A stretch of 64,000 nt of DNA. Source: Gemmatimonadota bacterium (GTDB taxonomy: Bacteria; Gemmatimonadota; Gemmatimonadetes; Longimicrobiales; Gaopeijiaceae). The notes beneath the pieces are model-generated. The model searched no databases and was not told the origin of the DNA. It saw only the letters and a list, made by a program, of their open reading frames with translations. How positions within the stretch are numbered: the stretch's first letter is position 1; the number at the start of each line of letters is the position of its first letter. Both the position numbers and the translations under genes were made by a program. The DNA lies in NCBI GenBank assembly GCA_022340865.1, contig JAJDNC010000004.1, forward strand, positions 78,537 to 142,536, written 5' to 3'. Shown here piece after piece: positions 17,831 through 26,986 of this stretch.

Positions 17831-18007
17831 CAGGACTCCTTACTCGTGGGCAGTCGCACGTGCCCGCTCAGCGGCGAGAGCGGCGGAGCGGCAGCGCGCG
17901 CATGCGCACGTCCATGTGTCACGGTCCACGAGAGCGCATCTTGGAATGGAGGCTCAGAGCATGGTATGTCGCCGTTTCCGCGCGGGCAACGGAGCGCGAG
18001 CGCTGCC

Positions 18008-20326
18008 ATGAAGCGTGCCCGCTGCGCTTCGGGCTCCCGGCGGCGCGGTCGCCGCGGCGCCGGTCTCACGGCGGCTCTCGGGACGCTTCTTCCGCTCCTC
18101 CTCGGTGCGCTCCCCCTCCTTGCGCAACGGCGCCCCGTCTCCGCTCCCACCGACACCTTCGCCGACCCCGCGGTCCGTGCGCTCGTCGCGCGGGCTCGCG
18201 CCGCGCGCGACCGCGACATCCAGGGGATCCAGAGCTACGAGGGAACGCTTCGGGAGCATTTGTACGTGGGCCTGACGGCGTTCCGCTTCCGCCGGGAGCG
18301 AGGCCTCTTCGAGCAGGAGCGCGTGGCACGGATCCGCTGGAGCGCCGATGGCGACCGCGCCATCCAGTGGCTCGGCGCCCGCCAGGCCATCCCCATCATC
18401 GGGGCGGACACACGGCGGAACGACGCGGCCGTTCGCGCCTACGTCGTCACGGGCAACGGGGACACCGGCCGCAAGGCGGCCGGGGACACTGCACGGAACC
18501 AGGTGACCGCCCGGGTCACCGTGGGCCAGGCCGGGGCCAAGTCCTCCTCGGACATGCAGCGAGAGCTGACCCGGGAGCTGCTGAGGGACCCCAGCATCCC
18601 GGACTTCGCGTTCGATCCCTCCGGTGAGCGTCTCGACTTCGGCGGGGACTGGGCGCTGAACCCCCTCTCCGACAGCGCCGGCGCCGCGTATCGGTACGCC
18701 TCGGGCGACACCCTGCGCATCAGCCTTCCCGGCAACGAGCCGGCCGTGGTGCTCTACGAGGTCAAGGTCGAGCCCCGGCGGGCCGACTTCCACCTGGTGG
18801 CCGGCTCCCTCTGGTTCGACGCCCGCACCGCTTCTCTGGTACGCGCCACGTACAAGCCGGCGCGTGCCTTCGACCTGAGCCTGGACGAGCCCAAGGACGC
18901 CAGGGACGTGCCGGGCATCCTGAAGCCCGTGCAGGCCGACATCTCGTACATCACCGTGGAGTACAGCCTGCAGGACCTCGAGTACTGGCTTCCCAGGCGC
19001 TTCGCCCTGCAGGGCGAGGTGCGCATGGGGCGGGTCCTGCGCATGCCCCTCACGGCGGAGTGGACCGTCAGCGATTATGCTGTGAACGACACGGCCACGC
19101 AGATCCATGTCAACGGCCCCTTGCCGCCGGGCTGGGCGCGTCAACAGGACACGGTCAGGGACTCCCGGGGCGAGCGGCACCCCGTCACGGTGGTGGTGCC
19201 GCCGCCGCAGAAGCTCCTCCACTCCCCGTCGCTCTCCTCGTCCTTCGGCGCACGAGCGCCCACGGCCTTCACCGACGCCGAGCTCAACCAGCTGAAAGGC
19301 CAGCTGCAGGCGCTCCTGCCCACCTACCACCGGTTCCGCCCGACGTTCGCCTGGGGCCTCCAGCGGGGGTTGATCAGGTACAACAGGGTGGAGGGCCTGA
19401 GCGTGGGCGGCGCGGTGACGGTGCCGTTCACACCCCTGACCTCTCTCGACGTCGAGGCGCGCATGGGCACGGCCGAGCAGGACCCCGACGTCACCGCCAC
19501 GCTCCGGCACGGCACCGACAACCACCAGTGGCGGCTGGCCGGATATCACCGCCTCGACGCCATGGGGGACTGGGGAACTCCATTCTCCATCACCAGCTCG
19601 TTGGGCAACCTCGTGTTGGGGACCGACCGCCAGCAGTACTACCGGGCTACCGGCGCCTCTCTCGGATATCTCAGCCTGGGCAGGCAGGTGCGGTGGGAAG
19701 CCACGGCGTTCCACGAGCTTCAACGCCCGGTGTCGCGCGAGACCACGTTCTTCCTCCTGAAGGCCCTGCGCCACGACACCGTGGACGCCGTGCTCCCCGC
19801 TCGGCCCCTCTCCCTCACGGGAGTCCGGGGCACGCTGTCGTGGTTCTCCGGCATCGACCCGTCCAAGCTCATCGTCACCGCCCGACTCATCGGCGAGGCG
19901 GCCATGGGGGATGCGACGTACCAGCGTGCCGCGCTGTCGCTGTCGGCGACGCATCCGCTCTTCTTCGGCCTCGCCGGAGCGTTGGAGGCCGGCGCGGGGG
20001 CGCTCTGGGGGGATGAGCCGATCCAGCGCGACTTTTTCCTGGGAGGATCCGCCACGTTGCGCGGATTCGATGCGAACGAGTTGCACGGAGCGTCCTTCTG
20101 GAGGGGCAGGGTCGCGTTGGCCGCGGGCCCGCCCGCAGTGCGCATCGGCGTCTTCTCGGACGTCGGTTGGGTGGGACCCGGAAGGGCCTTCAGCCTGGCC
20201 GATCCGAAGGTGTCGGTGGGCATCGGGGCATCCTTCCTGGACGGCCTGTTCCGCGTGGACGTGTCGCACGCGGTGCGGGGTGGAAGGAAGTACAAGCTGA
20301 ATCTATACCTGGACGGCCTCTTCTAG
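18008..20326 (+). CDS. Outer-membrane beta-barrel protein, Omp85/surface-antigen type
   Basis: A 772-residue exported protein. The signal peptide has a very basic N-region and a Leu-rich core (LLPLLLGALPLLAQ). The N-terminal 400 residues are a beta-rich periplasmic domain. The C-terminal part carries the Omp85 lid-loop motif LGGSATLRGFD (about residue 680) and ends in an aromatic-rich strand with terminal Phe (LYLDGLF), as required for BAM recognition. It lacks recognisable repeated POTRA domains, so it is unlikely to be BamA itself. The ATG at 18008 is chosen; an in-frame ATG at 17966 gives a poorer signal peptide. Confidence 0.75.
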   Translation: MKRARCASGSRRRGRRGAGLTAALGTLLPLLLGALPLLAQRRPVSAPTDTFADPAVRALVARARAARDRDIQGIQSYEGTLREHLYVGLTAFRFRRERGLFEQERVARIRWSADGDRAIQWLGARQAIPIIGADTRRNDAAVRAYVVTGNGDTGRKAAGDTARNQVTARVTVGQAGAKSSSDMQRELTRELLRDPSIPDFAFDPSGERLDFGGDWALNPLSDSAGAAYRYASGDTLRISLPGNEPAVVLYEVKVEPRRADFHLVAGSLWFDARTASLVRATYKPARAFDLSLDEPKDARDVPGILKPVQADISYITVEYSLQDLEYWLPRRFALQGEVRMGRVLRMPLTAEWTVSDYAVNDTATQIHVNGPLPPGWARQQDTVRDSRGERHPVTVVVPPPQKLLHSPSLSSSFGARAPTAFTDAELNQLKGQLQALLPTYHRFRPTFAWGLQRGLIRYNRVEGLSVGGAVTVPFTPLTSLDVEARMGTAEQDPDVTATLRHGTDNHQWRLAGYHRLDAMGDWGTPFSITSSLGNLVLGTDRQQYYRATGASLGYLSLGRQVRWEATAFHELQRPVSRETTFFLLKALRHDTVDAVLPARPLSLTGVRGTLSWFSGIDPSKLIVTARLIGEAAMGDATYQRAALSLSATHPLFFGLAGALEAGAGALWGDEPIQRDFFLGGSATLRGFDANELHGASFWRGRVALAAGPPAVRIGVFSDVGWVGPGRAFSLADPKVSVGIGASFLDGLFRVDVSHAVRGGRKYKLNLYLDGLF

Positions 20327-20432
20327 CCGGAACCCGTGACGGGCACGCGGGATCGGCGCCTCTCGCTGGTGCGCCGTCGGGCTGCCGGACCCGATCTCCA
20401 CGCCGGTGGCTCGCTGCGGAGCCGTCTCTCGG

Positions 20433-20458
20433 TACAATTACTTTCGTCGTACTTTCGT
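20433..20458 (+). promoter_or_regulatory. Promoter -10 and phased ACTTTCGT repeats upstream of the M28 gene
   Basis: TACAAT at 20433-20438 is a good -10 element about 85 bases before the GTG of the peptidase gene. Immediately after it, ACTTTCGT occurs twice (20440-20447 and 20451-20458), 11 bases apart and so on one face of the helix, where an operator would sit over the start site. No clear -35 is visible. The string GGTACAATTA recurs at 46921 upstream of plsC, suggesting a shared promoter class. Confidence 0.4.
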
Positions 20459-20521
20459 GGTCAGCGCGTCGCGCGTACCCTTTTCGGCAGAGGTTCGCGG
20501 GCAACCATCCAGGAGGAAACC

Positions 20522-22168
20522 GTGAAGCGTCTTGCGCTGATGGCTCTATGTGTCTCCCTGGCCGCGTGCGGAGGTCGCGAGCAGGCCTCCAGCGGGCCGG
20601 CGGTCGTCCTTTCGGGGGACTCCATTCGCGAATGGATGAAGGTGCTGTCGTCCGACGCGTACCTGGGCCGGGGCTCGGGTCAGAAGGGCGGTGACATGGC
20701 CTCGCAGTACCTGGCCGACCGCTTCGAGGAGGTCGGGCTCGAGCCCGTCGACGGGTCGTACTTCCAGCCGGTGCCGATGGTCGGATACACGACGGATCCC
20801 TCGTCGGTGAGCCTCTCGTTCAAGGGCAAGGACGGTGCGTTCACCGCGACGTACCTCGACGACTACGTCCTGAACGCCGGCGACCCTCGAGCCGCGGCCG
20901 CCGGAGGCTCCGCCGAGGTCGTGTTCGTCGGCTACGGCATCGACGCACCGGAGGAGCAGTGGAACGACTTCGCGGGGGTGGACGTGAAGGGGAAGTTCGT
21001 CCTCATGCTGGTGAACGACCCGCCCGCCCCCCCGGACCAGCCCGAGCTGTTCGGTGGTCCGGCGATGACGTACTACGGCCGGTGGACGTACAAGTACGAG
21101 GAGGCCACGCGCCAGGGCGCCCTGGGTGCCCTCATCGTGCACGAGACGGCTCCCGCCGGATACCCGTGGAGCGTCGTGCGCGGCGGTTGGTCGGGTGAGC
21201 GGTTCTCGCTGCCGCCGGACGCCAACGGGCCGACGCCTGCCCGCATGATGGGGTGGGTCTCCAGAGACGCCGCGGTCAGGCTGCTGGCGCTCGGAGGCCT
21301 GGACTTCGATTCGCTGAAGGCCGTCGCAGAGAAACGCGGCTTCGTTGCGATCCCGACGGGGGTCGTAGCCAGTGGCGCGCTCAAAGCGAGGGTGCGCGAG
21401 GTGCAGACCCGCAACGTGGTGGGCCTCCTGAAGGGCTCGTCGCGACCCGACGAGGTGGTGACGCTGACCTCGCACTACGACCACTTCGGCATCGGCCGGC
21501 CGGTGGACGGGGACAGCATCTACAACGGTGCCTCCGACAACGCCTCGGGCACGGCCATGCTCGTGGAGATCGCGGCAGGCTTCGCGGCGCTCCCCGAGAG
21601 GCCCGCCCGCTCGCTTCTCTTCATCGCCACGGCAGCGGAGGAGCAGGGTCTGCTGGGATCGCAGTGGTATTGCCAGTCACCCCTCTTCCCGTTGGCGAAG
21701 ACCGCGGGTGAGATCAACATGGACGGGGCCAATCTGTGGGGTGAGACGGACGACGTGACCATCTTCGGCGAGGAGCGGAACGGCCTGGGCGAGTTCGGCC
21801 GCCGCCGGGCGGCGCAGATGGACCTGCGCATCGTACCCGACCAGGCGCCGGAGAAGGGCTACTTCTTCCGCAGCGACCACTTTCCCTTCGCCAAGGCCGG
21901 CGTGCCGGCGCTCTATGTGGTGCACGGCCTCAGCTACCGGGGGCGGCCCGAGGGGTGGGGCAAGGCAATCCAGGAGGACTTCACCGCGCACCGGTACCAC
22001 GCGCCCAGTGACGAGTTCTCCGACGACTTCGTCTTCGACGGAGCGGTGCAGCAGGGACTCCTCATCGCCCGCATCGCCTGGGACATCGCCCAGACCCCCA
22101 CATGGCCGAACTGGAACGAGGGCCAGCAGTTCAAGGCTGCGCGCGACGCCATGATGACCCGGCAGTAG
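20522..22168 (+). CDS. M28-family zinc aminopeptidase, lipoprotein
   Basis: A 548-residue lipoprotein with lipobox LAAC at residues 14-17, so probably anchored in the envelope. A PA-type insert lies at about 130-250. The M28 catalytic domain has the metal ligands in HYDHFG, GASDNASGTAMLVEIA, the general base region ATAAEEQGLLGS, NMDG and the last His in SDHFPFAKAGVP. The GTG at 20522 is set by AGGAGG nine bases upstream and by the signal peptide; the open frame to 20336 is not coding in character. With the M14 enzyme it suggests a peptide-scavenging life style. Confidence 0.9.
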   Translation: MKRLALMALCVSLAACGGREQASSGPAVVLSGDSIREWMKVLSSDAYLGRGSGQKGGDMASQYLADRFEEVGLEPVDGSYFQPVPMVGYTTDPSSVSLSFKGKDGAFTATYLDDYVLNAGDPRAAAAGGSAEVVFVGYGIDAPEEQWNDFAGVDVKGKFVLMLVNDPPAPPDQPELFGGPAMTYYGRWTYKYEEATRQGALGALIVHETAPAGYPWSVVRGGWSGERFSLPPDANGPTPARMMGWVSRDAAVRLLALGGLDFDSLKAVAEKRGFVAIPTGVVASGALKARVREVQTRNVVGLLKGSSRPDEVVTLTSHYDHFGIGRPVDGDSIYNGASDNASGTAMLVEIAAGFAALPERPARSLLFIATAAEEQGLLGSQWYCQSPLFPLAKTAGEINMDGANLWGETDDVTIFGEERNGLGEFGRRRAAQMDLRIVPDQAPEKGYFFRSDHFPFAKAGVPALYVVHGLSYRGRPEGWGKAIQEDFTAHRYHAPSDEFSDDFVFDGAVQQGLLIARIAWDIAQTPTWPNWNEGQQFKAARDAMMTRQ

Positions 22169-22303
22169 GAGCGGGGAAGGACGGGGTCGCGGTCCGCGCG
22201 GCCCCGTCGCCGGCGGCTTCCGGTGGGCCGGAGGCGGTCGGACGGACGCAACGTCGGCGCGGCGGGTCCCTCGCGGGGCCCGCCGCGTTCGTCGCGACGC
22301 TGC

Positions 22304-23065
22304 CTACAGGCCCGTGGGCTGGTCCACGAAATCCCACTCCAGCCCGAAGCGGTCGGCCAGGTGCGCCGCGAGGGCGCGGACGCCGAAGGTCTCGGTGGCG
22401 TAATGGCCGCCCATGAGCACGTGCACCCCCAGCTCCATGGCATCGAAGTGCGTGTGGTGGGATCCCTCACCGGTGACGAGGGCATCGAGGCCCAGGGCCG
22501 CGGCCTCGCCGGTGAACGAGGCGCCGCCGCCGGTCACCACCCCCACCCGACCGATCTCCGCGGGACCTCCCGGGATCACGTGGACCCGGGCGCCGTCGAG
22601 AACATCCGTGAGGCGACGGGCGAGCCCGGAAGCGTCCAGGGGGGTCGGGAGCTCGCCCCACCACCCGATCTCCACGCCCCCGTGCGCGGCGAAGCGCCCC
22701 CGCGGGTCCAGCCCCAGGGCGCGACCGAGGAGGGCGCAGTTCCCCACCTCGGCGTGGCTGTCCAGGGGCAGGTGCGCGCTGTACACCGCGATACCGTGCT
22801 CGAGGAGGGGACGCAGCCGCCGGAGGTGCCTCCCCGTCACGGGTTGGAGGCCATCCCAGAAGAGCCCATGGTGGACCAGGAGCAGGTCCGCTCCGCGCTC
22901 CACCGCCGCGAGGATCGAGGCCTCGGATGCGTCCACCGCCGCCACCACCCGGGAAACCTCGTCGGGACCGCCCACCTGGAGGCCGTTCAGTGCCGTGGGA
23001 TAGTCGGGGTGCGCGGGGATGCCCAGATAAGCGTCCAGATATTGGAGTAGGGATTCTAATTTCAT
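22304..23065 (-). CDS. Nif3-like dinuclear metal centre protein (DUF34)
   Basis: A 253-residue member of the Nif3/YbgI family. These proteins form hexameric rings with two metals per subunit; a GTP cyclohydrolase I type 2 or general hydrolase role has been suggested but not settled. Visible ligands are HHGLFW (about residue 63, the double His) and a C-terminal GEGSHHTHFDA with GGHYATE. The ATG at 23065 gives the family start KLESLLQYLD; the longer frame upstream is Pro/Arg-rich and unlikely to be coding. Two DnaA-box-like sites lie just upstream. Confidence 0.9.
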   Translation of the reverse strand: MKLESLLQYLDAYLGIPAHPDYPTALNGLQVGGPDEVSRVVAAVDASEASILAAVERGADLLLVHHGLFWDGLQPVTGRHLRRLRPLLEHGIAVYSAHLPLDSHAEVGNCALLGRALGLDPRGRFAAHGGVEIGWWGELPTPLDASGLARRLTDVLDGARVHVIPGGPAEIGRVGVVTGGGASFTGEAAALGLDALVTGEGSHHTHFDAMELGVHVLMGGHYATETFGVRALAAHLADRFGLEWDFVDQPTGL

Positions 23066-23096
23066 CGGAGGGCTCTGCGGCGTGGGTTCGGGGGAG

Positions 23097-23117
23097 CGTG
23101 GACAAAGGTGTGGACAA
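23097..23117. promoter_or_regulatory. Tandem DnaA-box-like sites upstream of the nif3-like gene
   Basis: CGTGGACAA at 23097-23105 and TGTGGACAA at 23109-23117 are the reverse of TTGTCCACG and TTGTCCACA. TTGTCCACA is the DnaA-box form used in high-GC bacteria such as Streptomyces and Mycobacterium and differs by one base from the E. coli box. The two lie 12 bases apart in the same orientation in a 266-base intergenic gap that also has a small AT-rich patch (23163-23190). They may titrate DnaA or regulate the gene; this gap is about 12 kb from dnaA. Confidence 0.4.
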
Positions 23118-23331
23118 ACCCGGCGCCGACTGCCCCTACCTTGCTGCATCCGCCCCCATGAGTGCTCATAAAATCATGACCCACAATGACTTGCATGGAA
23201 AGGACGCCGGCCGTCACACGGTGCCCGAGAGATGAGGAAAAGCCCCCGCTTCGCACATCACGCGTCTCCCCGGACCGTTCCGGCACAGGGCGCCCGGGCT
23301 CCACCGCGGTCCTGCGAGCCGGGGATGGTCG

Positions 23332-23739
23332 TCAGGATGCCGGGGCTTCGGCGGGCTGCGGGGAGGGCACCTCGGTCTCCGCATGGAACTCCCCCATCTG
23401 GACGGTCCCGTTCAGGATCGCCCCCTCCTCCAGGTGCATCCGCCGTGCGCGCACGTCGCCCTCGATGCGACTCGTGGCCTGGAGCTCCAGACGGGATGCC
23501 GCCACCAGGGTACCGTGGACGGCTCCTGCGATGACGGCGTCCTGAGTGGTGATGTCGCCCTCCACGGTGGCCTCCCGTCCCACCACGACTGCCTTCCCGG
23601 CCTGAATGGAGCCCGAGACCGCGCCCTCGATGCGGATCGTGCCGTCGGTCTGGCAGTCACCCACGACCTTCATGCCCGGGCCGATGATGGAGATCACCGA
23701 CTCCGGGGGGGATCCGTTTCCTGCCCGCTCACGCGCCAT
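23332..23739 (-). CDS. Bactofilin
   Basis: A 135-residue polymer-forming cytoskeletal protein. The bactofilin beta-helix is visible as short repeats with regular Gly and hydrophobic residues (DGTIRIEGAVSGSIQAGKAV, VEGDITTQDAVIAGAVHG, IEGDVRARRMHLEEGAILNG) flanked by short disordered tails, the C-terminal one Pro-rich. Bactofilins form non-polar filaments that localise cell-wall enzymes. The gene directly follows an M23 peptidase, the classical bactofilin partner, and parAB; in myxobacteria bactofilins act with ParAB in chromosome positioning. An upstream in-frame ATG (23808) lacks a ribosome binding site, whereas GGAGG lies ahead of 23739. Confidence 0.88.
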   Translation of the reverse strand: MARERAGNGSPPESVISIIGPGMKVVGDCQTDGTIRIEGAVSGSIQAGKAVVVGREATVEGDITTQDAVIAGAVHGTLVAASRLELQATSRIEGDVRARRMHLEEGAILNGTVQMGEFHAETEVPSPQPAEAPAS

Positions 23740-23833
23740 CTCGCCTACCACCTCCAAGAAGCGTCGTTTGTCCAATGCGGCCACGGTGCATGTAGGCCGG
23801 ATGTGCACCGGCGCGGCGATGTGTCTTCTCTGT

Positions 23834-24619
23834 CTACGGTTGGTGAACCAGCGTCAGCGGGTCCACGGGCTTCCCGTCCTTGAGAATCTCGAAGTGCAGG
23901 TGCGGGGCCGTCGACCGGCCCGTGGAGCCCGACATGGCGATGACCTCGTCCTGCCGTACCTGTTCGCCGGGGGTTACCAACGTGAGGGACGCGTGCCCAT
24001 AGAGCGACGTGTAGCCATCCCCGTGATCGATGACGACGAAGCGACCATATACCGGATCCTCTCCCACGTCCACCACGGTCCCGGCGCCGGCAGCCCGGAC
24101 GTAGGAGTCGGTGGGCACCGCGATGTCCAGGCCCGGGTGGTCACCCTTTGTGCCGGTTTCCAGCCCCTGGGTGACGAAGCCGCGCTCCGTGAGGGGCCAG
24201 CTGCTCGGAGCCGAGGCCTTCGCGAGGTTCCGGGTGTCGGTGGCGCGGGTTCTTCCGGTGCCGTCGGCGGGAGGGAGCCACACGTCCGAAGGAACGTCCG
24301 AGGGGGTAGCCCCGAACAAACCCCGAATCCTGGCATATTCCTGCTCCATGCCGTTCAGCTGGCGACTGAGCTCCTGGATGCGCGTCCCCTCCGCCTGCAG
24401 GGTCTGCACCTGATGTTGGAGCTCCGTCACCCGTGACGCTCGAGCGGCCAGGTACCACCAGCTCCCGGCCACCAGCGTGAGGCCCAGGGCCACCAAGGCG
24501 GCCAGCCCGGTCAGGGTGCGCAGAAGCCTGTACGAGAGGCGGAACGTGCGCGCCTCACGCCCGTCCTCGGGCACGAGCATGATGGTCAGGAAGCGGCTCT
24601 TCCCGCGGGGATCGCTCAC
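23834..24619 (-). CDS. M23-family (LytM) peptidoglycan endopeptidase
   Basis: A 261-residue inner-membrane-anchored protein. After a basic cytosolic tail, a membrane helix (about 33-55, LTGLAALVALGLTLVAGSWW) leads to a coiled coil (about 60-100) and a C-terminal LytM domain. The zinc ligands are visible in HPGLDIA (HxxxD) and HLHFEI (HxH). The enzyme cleaves cross-links in peptidoglycan; in other bacteria such proteins are localised by bactofilin, which is encoded next. The ATG overlaps the parB stop as ATGA. Confidence 0.9.
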   Translation of the reverse strand: MSDPRGKSRFLTIMLVPEDGREARTFRLSYRLLRTLTGLAALVALGLTLVAGSWWYLAARASRVTELQHQVQTLQAEGTRIQELSRQLNGMEQEYARIRGLFGATPSDVPSDVWLPPADGTGRTRATDTRNLAKASAPSSWPLTERGFVTQGLETGTKGDHPGLDIAVPTDSYVRAAGAGTVVDVGEDPVYGRFVVIDHGDGYTSLYGHASLTLVTPGEQVRQDEVIAMSGSTGRSTAPHLHFEILKDGKPVDPLTLVHQP

Positions 24620-25500
24620 CCCACCACCTCCGAGGCCTCTCGCCTCGCCACCAGCTCGAACACGCGCTCGAAGTCCTCCGGTCCGTGATAGGTGATCTCG
24701 ATCACGCCCTTCCCCTTACGCCCCCTCCGTATGCTCACCCTCGTGGAGAGGGCCTCCTGGAGGGCCTCCTCGAGCGCCGCCACCACGGGATCGACCGCTC
24801 GCGTCTTCGCCGCCTTCCGCTTCCTGGCGGACGTGCCCTCTGCGGTGCGCCGCTCCATCTCCCGAACGGACCACCCCTCCCGCACCGCGCTCCGCGCCAG
24901 CTCGGCGGCCCGGACGGGGTCCGCCACGGAGAGGAGCGCCCGCGCGTGTCCGCTGGTGAGGCTGCCGCTCTCCACGAGCTTCCGCACCGACGGCGGCAGC
25001 TTGAGAAGCCGCAAGAAGTTGGCCACGGTCGAGCGGTCCTTGCCCACGGCCCGTGCAATATCGGCCTGGGTCAGGGAGAAGCGCTCGCCCAGCGTTTGAT
25101 ATCCCTCGGCTTCCTCGAGGGGATTCAGGGCTTCGCGCTGGAGGTTCTCCACCAGGGCCAGGACCAGGAGCGTCTCGTCCGACGCGTCCCGCACGACAAC
25201 GGCCACGTCTTCCCAGCCCAGCCGGGAGACCGCGCGGAACCGGCGCTCTCCCACCACGAGCTCGAACCCCTCCCCTCCCGCCGGCGCGGGGCGCACCACC
25301 AGGGGCTGTAGGAGGCCGTTCTCCTTGATGGACGCCGCGAGCTCTTCCAGCTCCGCGTCGGTGAAGCTCCGTCGCGGCTGGAGCGGGTTGGGCCGGATGT
25401 CGGAGACCTTCACCCGACGGATTTCCGCCTCCGCCGTCTGGGGACCCAGGTACTCCCCGAGAAGCGCACCGAGGCCTTTCCCCAAGCGATCGCGTTTCAT
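24616..25500 (-). CDS. parB: Chromosome partitioning protein ParB
   Basis: A 294-residue CTP-dependent DNA clamp that loads at parS and spreads. The N-terminal domain has the interaction peptide LGKGLGALLGE, the CTP-binding core (ENGLLQPLVVRP, GERRFRA) and the helix-turn-helix (SLTQADIARAVGKDRSTVAN). The C-terminal dimerisation region follows a basic linker rich in Arg/Lys. It sits in the usual origin-proximal parA-parB order, its ATG overlapping the parA stop. A canonical parS is 1.5 kb upstream at 26987. Confidence 0.96.
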   Translation of the reverse strand: MKRDRLGKGLGALLGEYLGPQTAEAEIRRVKVSDIRPNPLQPRRSFTDAELEELAASIKENGLLQPLVVRPAPAGGEGFELVVGERRFRAVSRLGWEDVAVVVRDASDETLLVLALVENLQREALNPLEEAEGYQTLGERFSLTQADIARAVGKDRSTVANFLRLLKLPPSVRKLVESGSLTSGHARALLSVADPVRAAELARSAVREGWSVREMERRTAEGTSARKRKAAKTRAVDPVVAALEEALQEALSTRVSIRRGRKGKGVIEITYHGPEDFERVFELVARREASEVVG

Positions 25501-26297
25501 CGGCCGGGACCCCTCCGGGAGCTCTCACCGGCCGGGAGGCGTGCCAGAACTTCTTTCGCCAGTTGGAGATACGCCTGCGCGCCCTGGGACAGCACATCAT
25601 AGAGGACGATGGGCTTGCCGAAGCTCGGTGCCTCCGCAAGGCGCACGTTCCGGGGGATCGCGGTGCGGTAGACCTTCGCCCCGAAGTACTCCCGGGCCTC
25701 GGCCGCCACCTGGCGGGAGAGGTTGAGGCGACGGTCGTACATCGTGAGGAGCACGCCCTCGATGTCCAGCGAGGGGTTCAGTCCCTTCTGCACCAGGCGG
25801 ATCGTGTTGAGGAGCTGGCTCAACCCCTCCAGAGCGTAGTATTCACACTGTATGGGGATGAGGACGGAGTCCGCCGCGGTGAGGGTGTTGAGCGTGAGGA
25901 GCCCCAGCGACGGGGGACAGTCCACCAGGACGTAGTCGTATCGCTCTCGCACCTCCTTGATCGCCCTGCGCAGGATGGTCTCCCGATTCTGGGCCTCCAC
26001 CAGCTCGATCTCCGCGCCGACCAGGTCGCGGGTGGACGGGATGAGATCCAGGGTGGGAAAGTGGACGGCGCTGGCGACGGCTTCCTGGGCCGGCCGCTCA
26101 CCGATGAGAACGTCGTATACGGTGGGAAGCGTGTCACGACGCTCGAGACCCAGACCGCTCGTGGCGTTCCCCTGGGGGTCGATGTCCACCACCAGCGTCT
26201 TCTTCTCGGCGACGGCAAGGGAGGCGCCCAGATTGATGGCGGTGGTCGTCTTTCCGACTCCGCCCTTCTGGTTCGCGATGGCGATGACCCGCGACAT
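25497..26297 (-). CDS. parA: Chromosome partitioning ATPase ParA (Soj)
   Basis: A 266-residue deviant Walker-type ATPase that drives ParB-bound origins along the nucleoid. The deviant Walker A is KGGVGKTTTAIN at residues 11-22, the A' motif VDIDPQGNATSG and Walker B VLVDCPPSLG. The ATG at 26297 is chosen because the motif starts within 15 residues of it, as in other Soj proteins; the frame extends far upstream without support. First gene of a leftward operon parA-parB-M23-bactofilin. Confidence 0.96.
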   Translation of the reverse strand: MSRVIAIANQKGGVGKTTTAINLGASLAVAEKKTLVVDIDPQGNATSGLGLERRDTLPTVYDVLIGERPAQEAVASAVHFPTLDLIPSTRDLVGAEIELVEAQNRETILRRAIKEVRERYDYVLVDCPPSLGLLTLNTLTAADSVLIPIQCEYYALEGLSQLLNTIRLVQKGLNPSLDIEGVLLTMYDRRLNLSRQVAAEAREYFGAKVYRTAIPRNVRLAEAPSFGKPIVLYDVLSQGAQAYLQLAKEVLARLPAGESSRRGPGR

Positions 26298-26503
26298 GTT
26301 ATTTCTCTGCCTCGACCGCCCGGAGGGACCGCTCGGAATCGGGGGCGACGAATATATGGAGGCCCCTGCGCAAGGTAAAGCCGACGCTGCGGCATCGTCG
26401 CCTTGACGCGCGCACCTCCAGACGGGAGTTTCCGCCTTCAGAGGGGACGGGGCCATAGCCGGCGAGGTCGTCCGCCGAGGATCCAACGACAGAGGAGCCG
26501 TCA

Positions 26504-26986
26504 ATGAGTGGAGCGACGCAGCTGCGTCGGTCACGACGCCTGGTGCCGGGGGCGGTGCTCCTTCTGGCCGCGGCCTCCGTGGCCTTTGCCGCCGCTTGCT
26601 CGAACCAGAGCGTCAGCGCGGATCCGGCCGTGGCCCCCTTCGTGGGGGACTGGGCAGCGGACACGCTGATCCTGACGTCCCAAGCCGATCCTCAGACTTC
26701 GCTGGATCTGGTCGCGCTGGGGGCGACGTTCACCCTCAACGTACAGCCGTCGGGGCAGTACACCGCCATCCTCATCTACTCCGGGCAGACCAACACGGAG
26801 TTCGGCAAGCTCGAGGTATCCGGCCAGACCCTGACCCTTCACCCCACGGGTTCCAGCCCTGCCACCGCCGGCACCTACTCCTTCAACGGCGACCACCTCG
26901 TCCTGGACGGCGACACGGAGTTCGACTTCAACCTCGATGGGACGAACGAGCCGGCCCTGGTGCACATCGATTTCGTGAAGAAGTAG
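26504..26986 (+). CDS. Small putative lipoprotein
   Basis: A 160-residue exported protein with a twin-Arg-containing basic N-region, a hydrophobic core (VPGAVLLLAAASVAFAAAC) and a lipobox ending at Cys32, so probably lipidated. The mature part is beta-rich with repeated Gly/Thr turns (SGQYTAILIYSG, AGTYSFNGDHLVLDGD) and resembles lipocalin-like stress proteins, but I cannot assign a family. GAGGAG lies at good spacing upstream. It is the only plus-strand gene between 22.3 and 33.7 kb and its stop is followed at once by parS. Confidence 0.7.
   Translation: MSGATQLRRSRRLVPGAVLLLAAASVAFAAACSNQSVSADPAVAPFVGDWAADTLILTSQADPQTSLDLVALGATFTLNVQPSGQYTAILIYSGQTNTEFGKLEVSGQTLTLHPTGSSPATAGTYSFNGDHLVLDGDTEFDFNLDGTNEPALVHIDFVKK

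Noticed and set aside
16424..18007. Long plus-strand open frame ahead of the outer-membrane protein gene
   Set aside because: It is the antisense shadow of the M14 peptidase gene; high GC keeps frames open. The barrel protein has a proper signal peptide from 18008.
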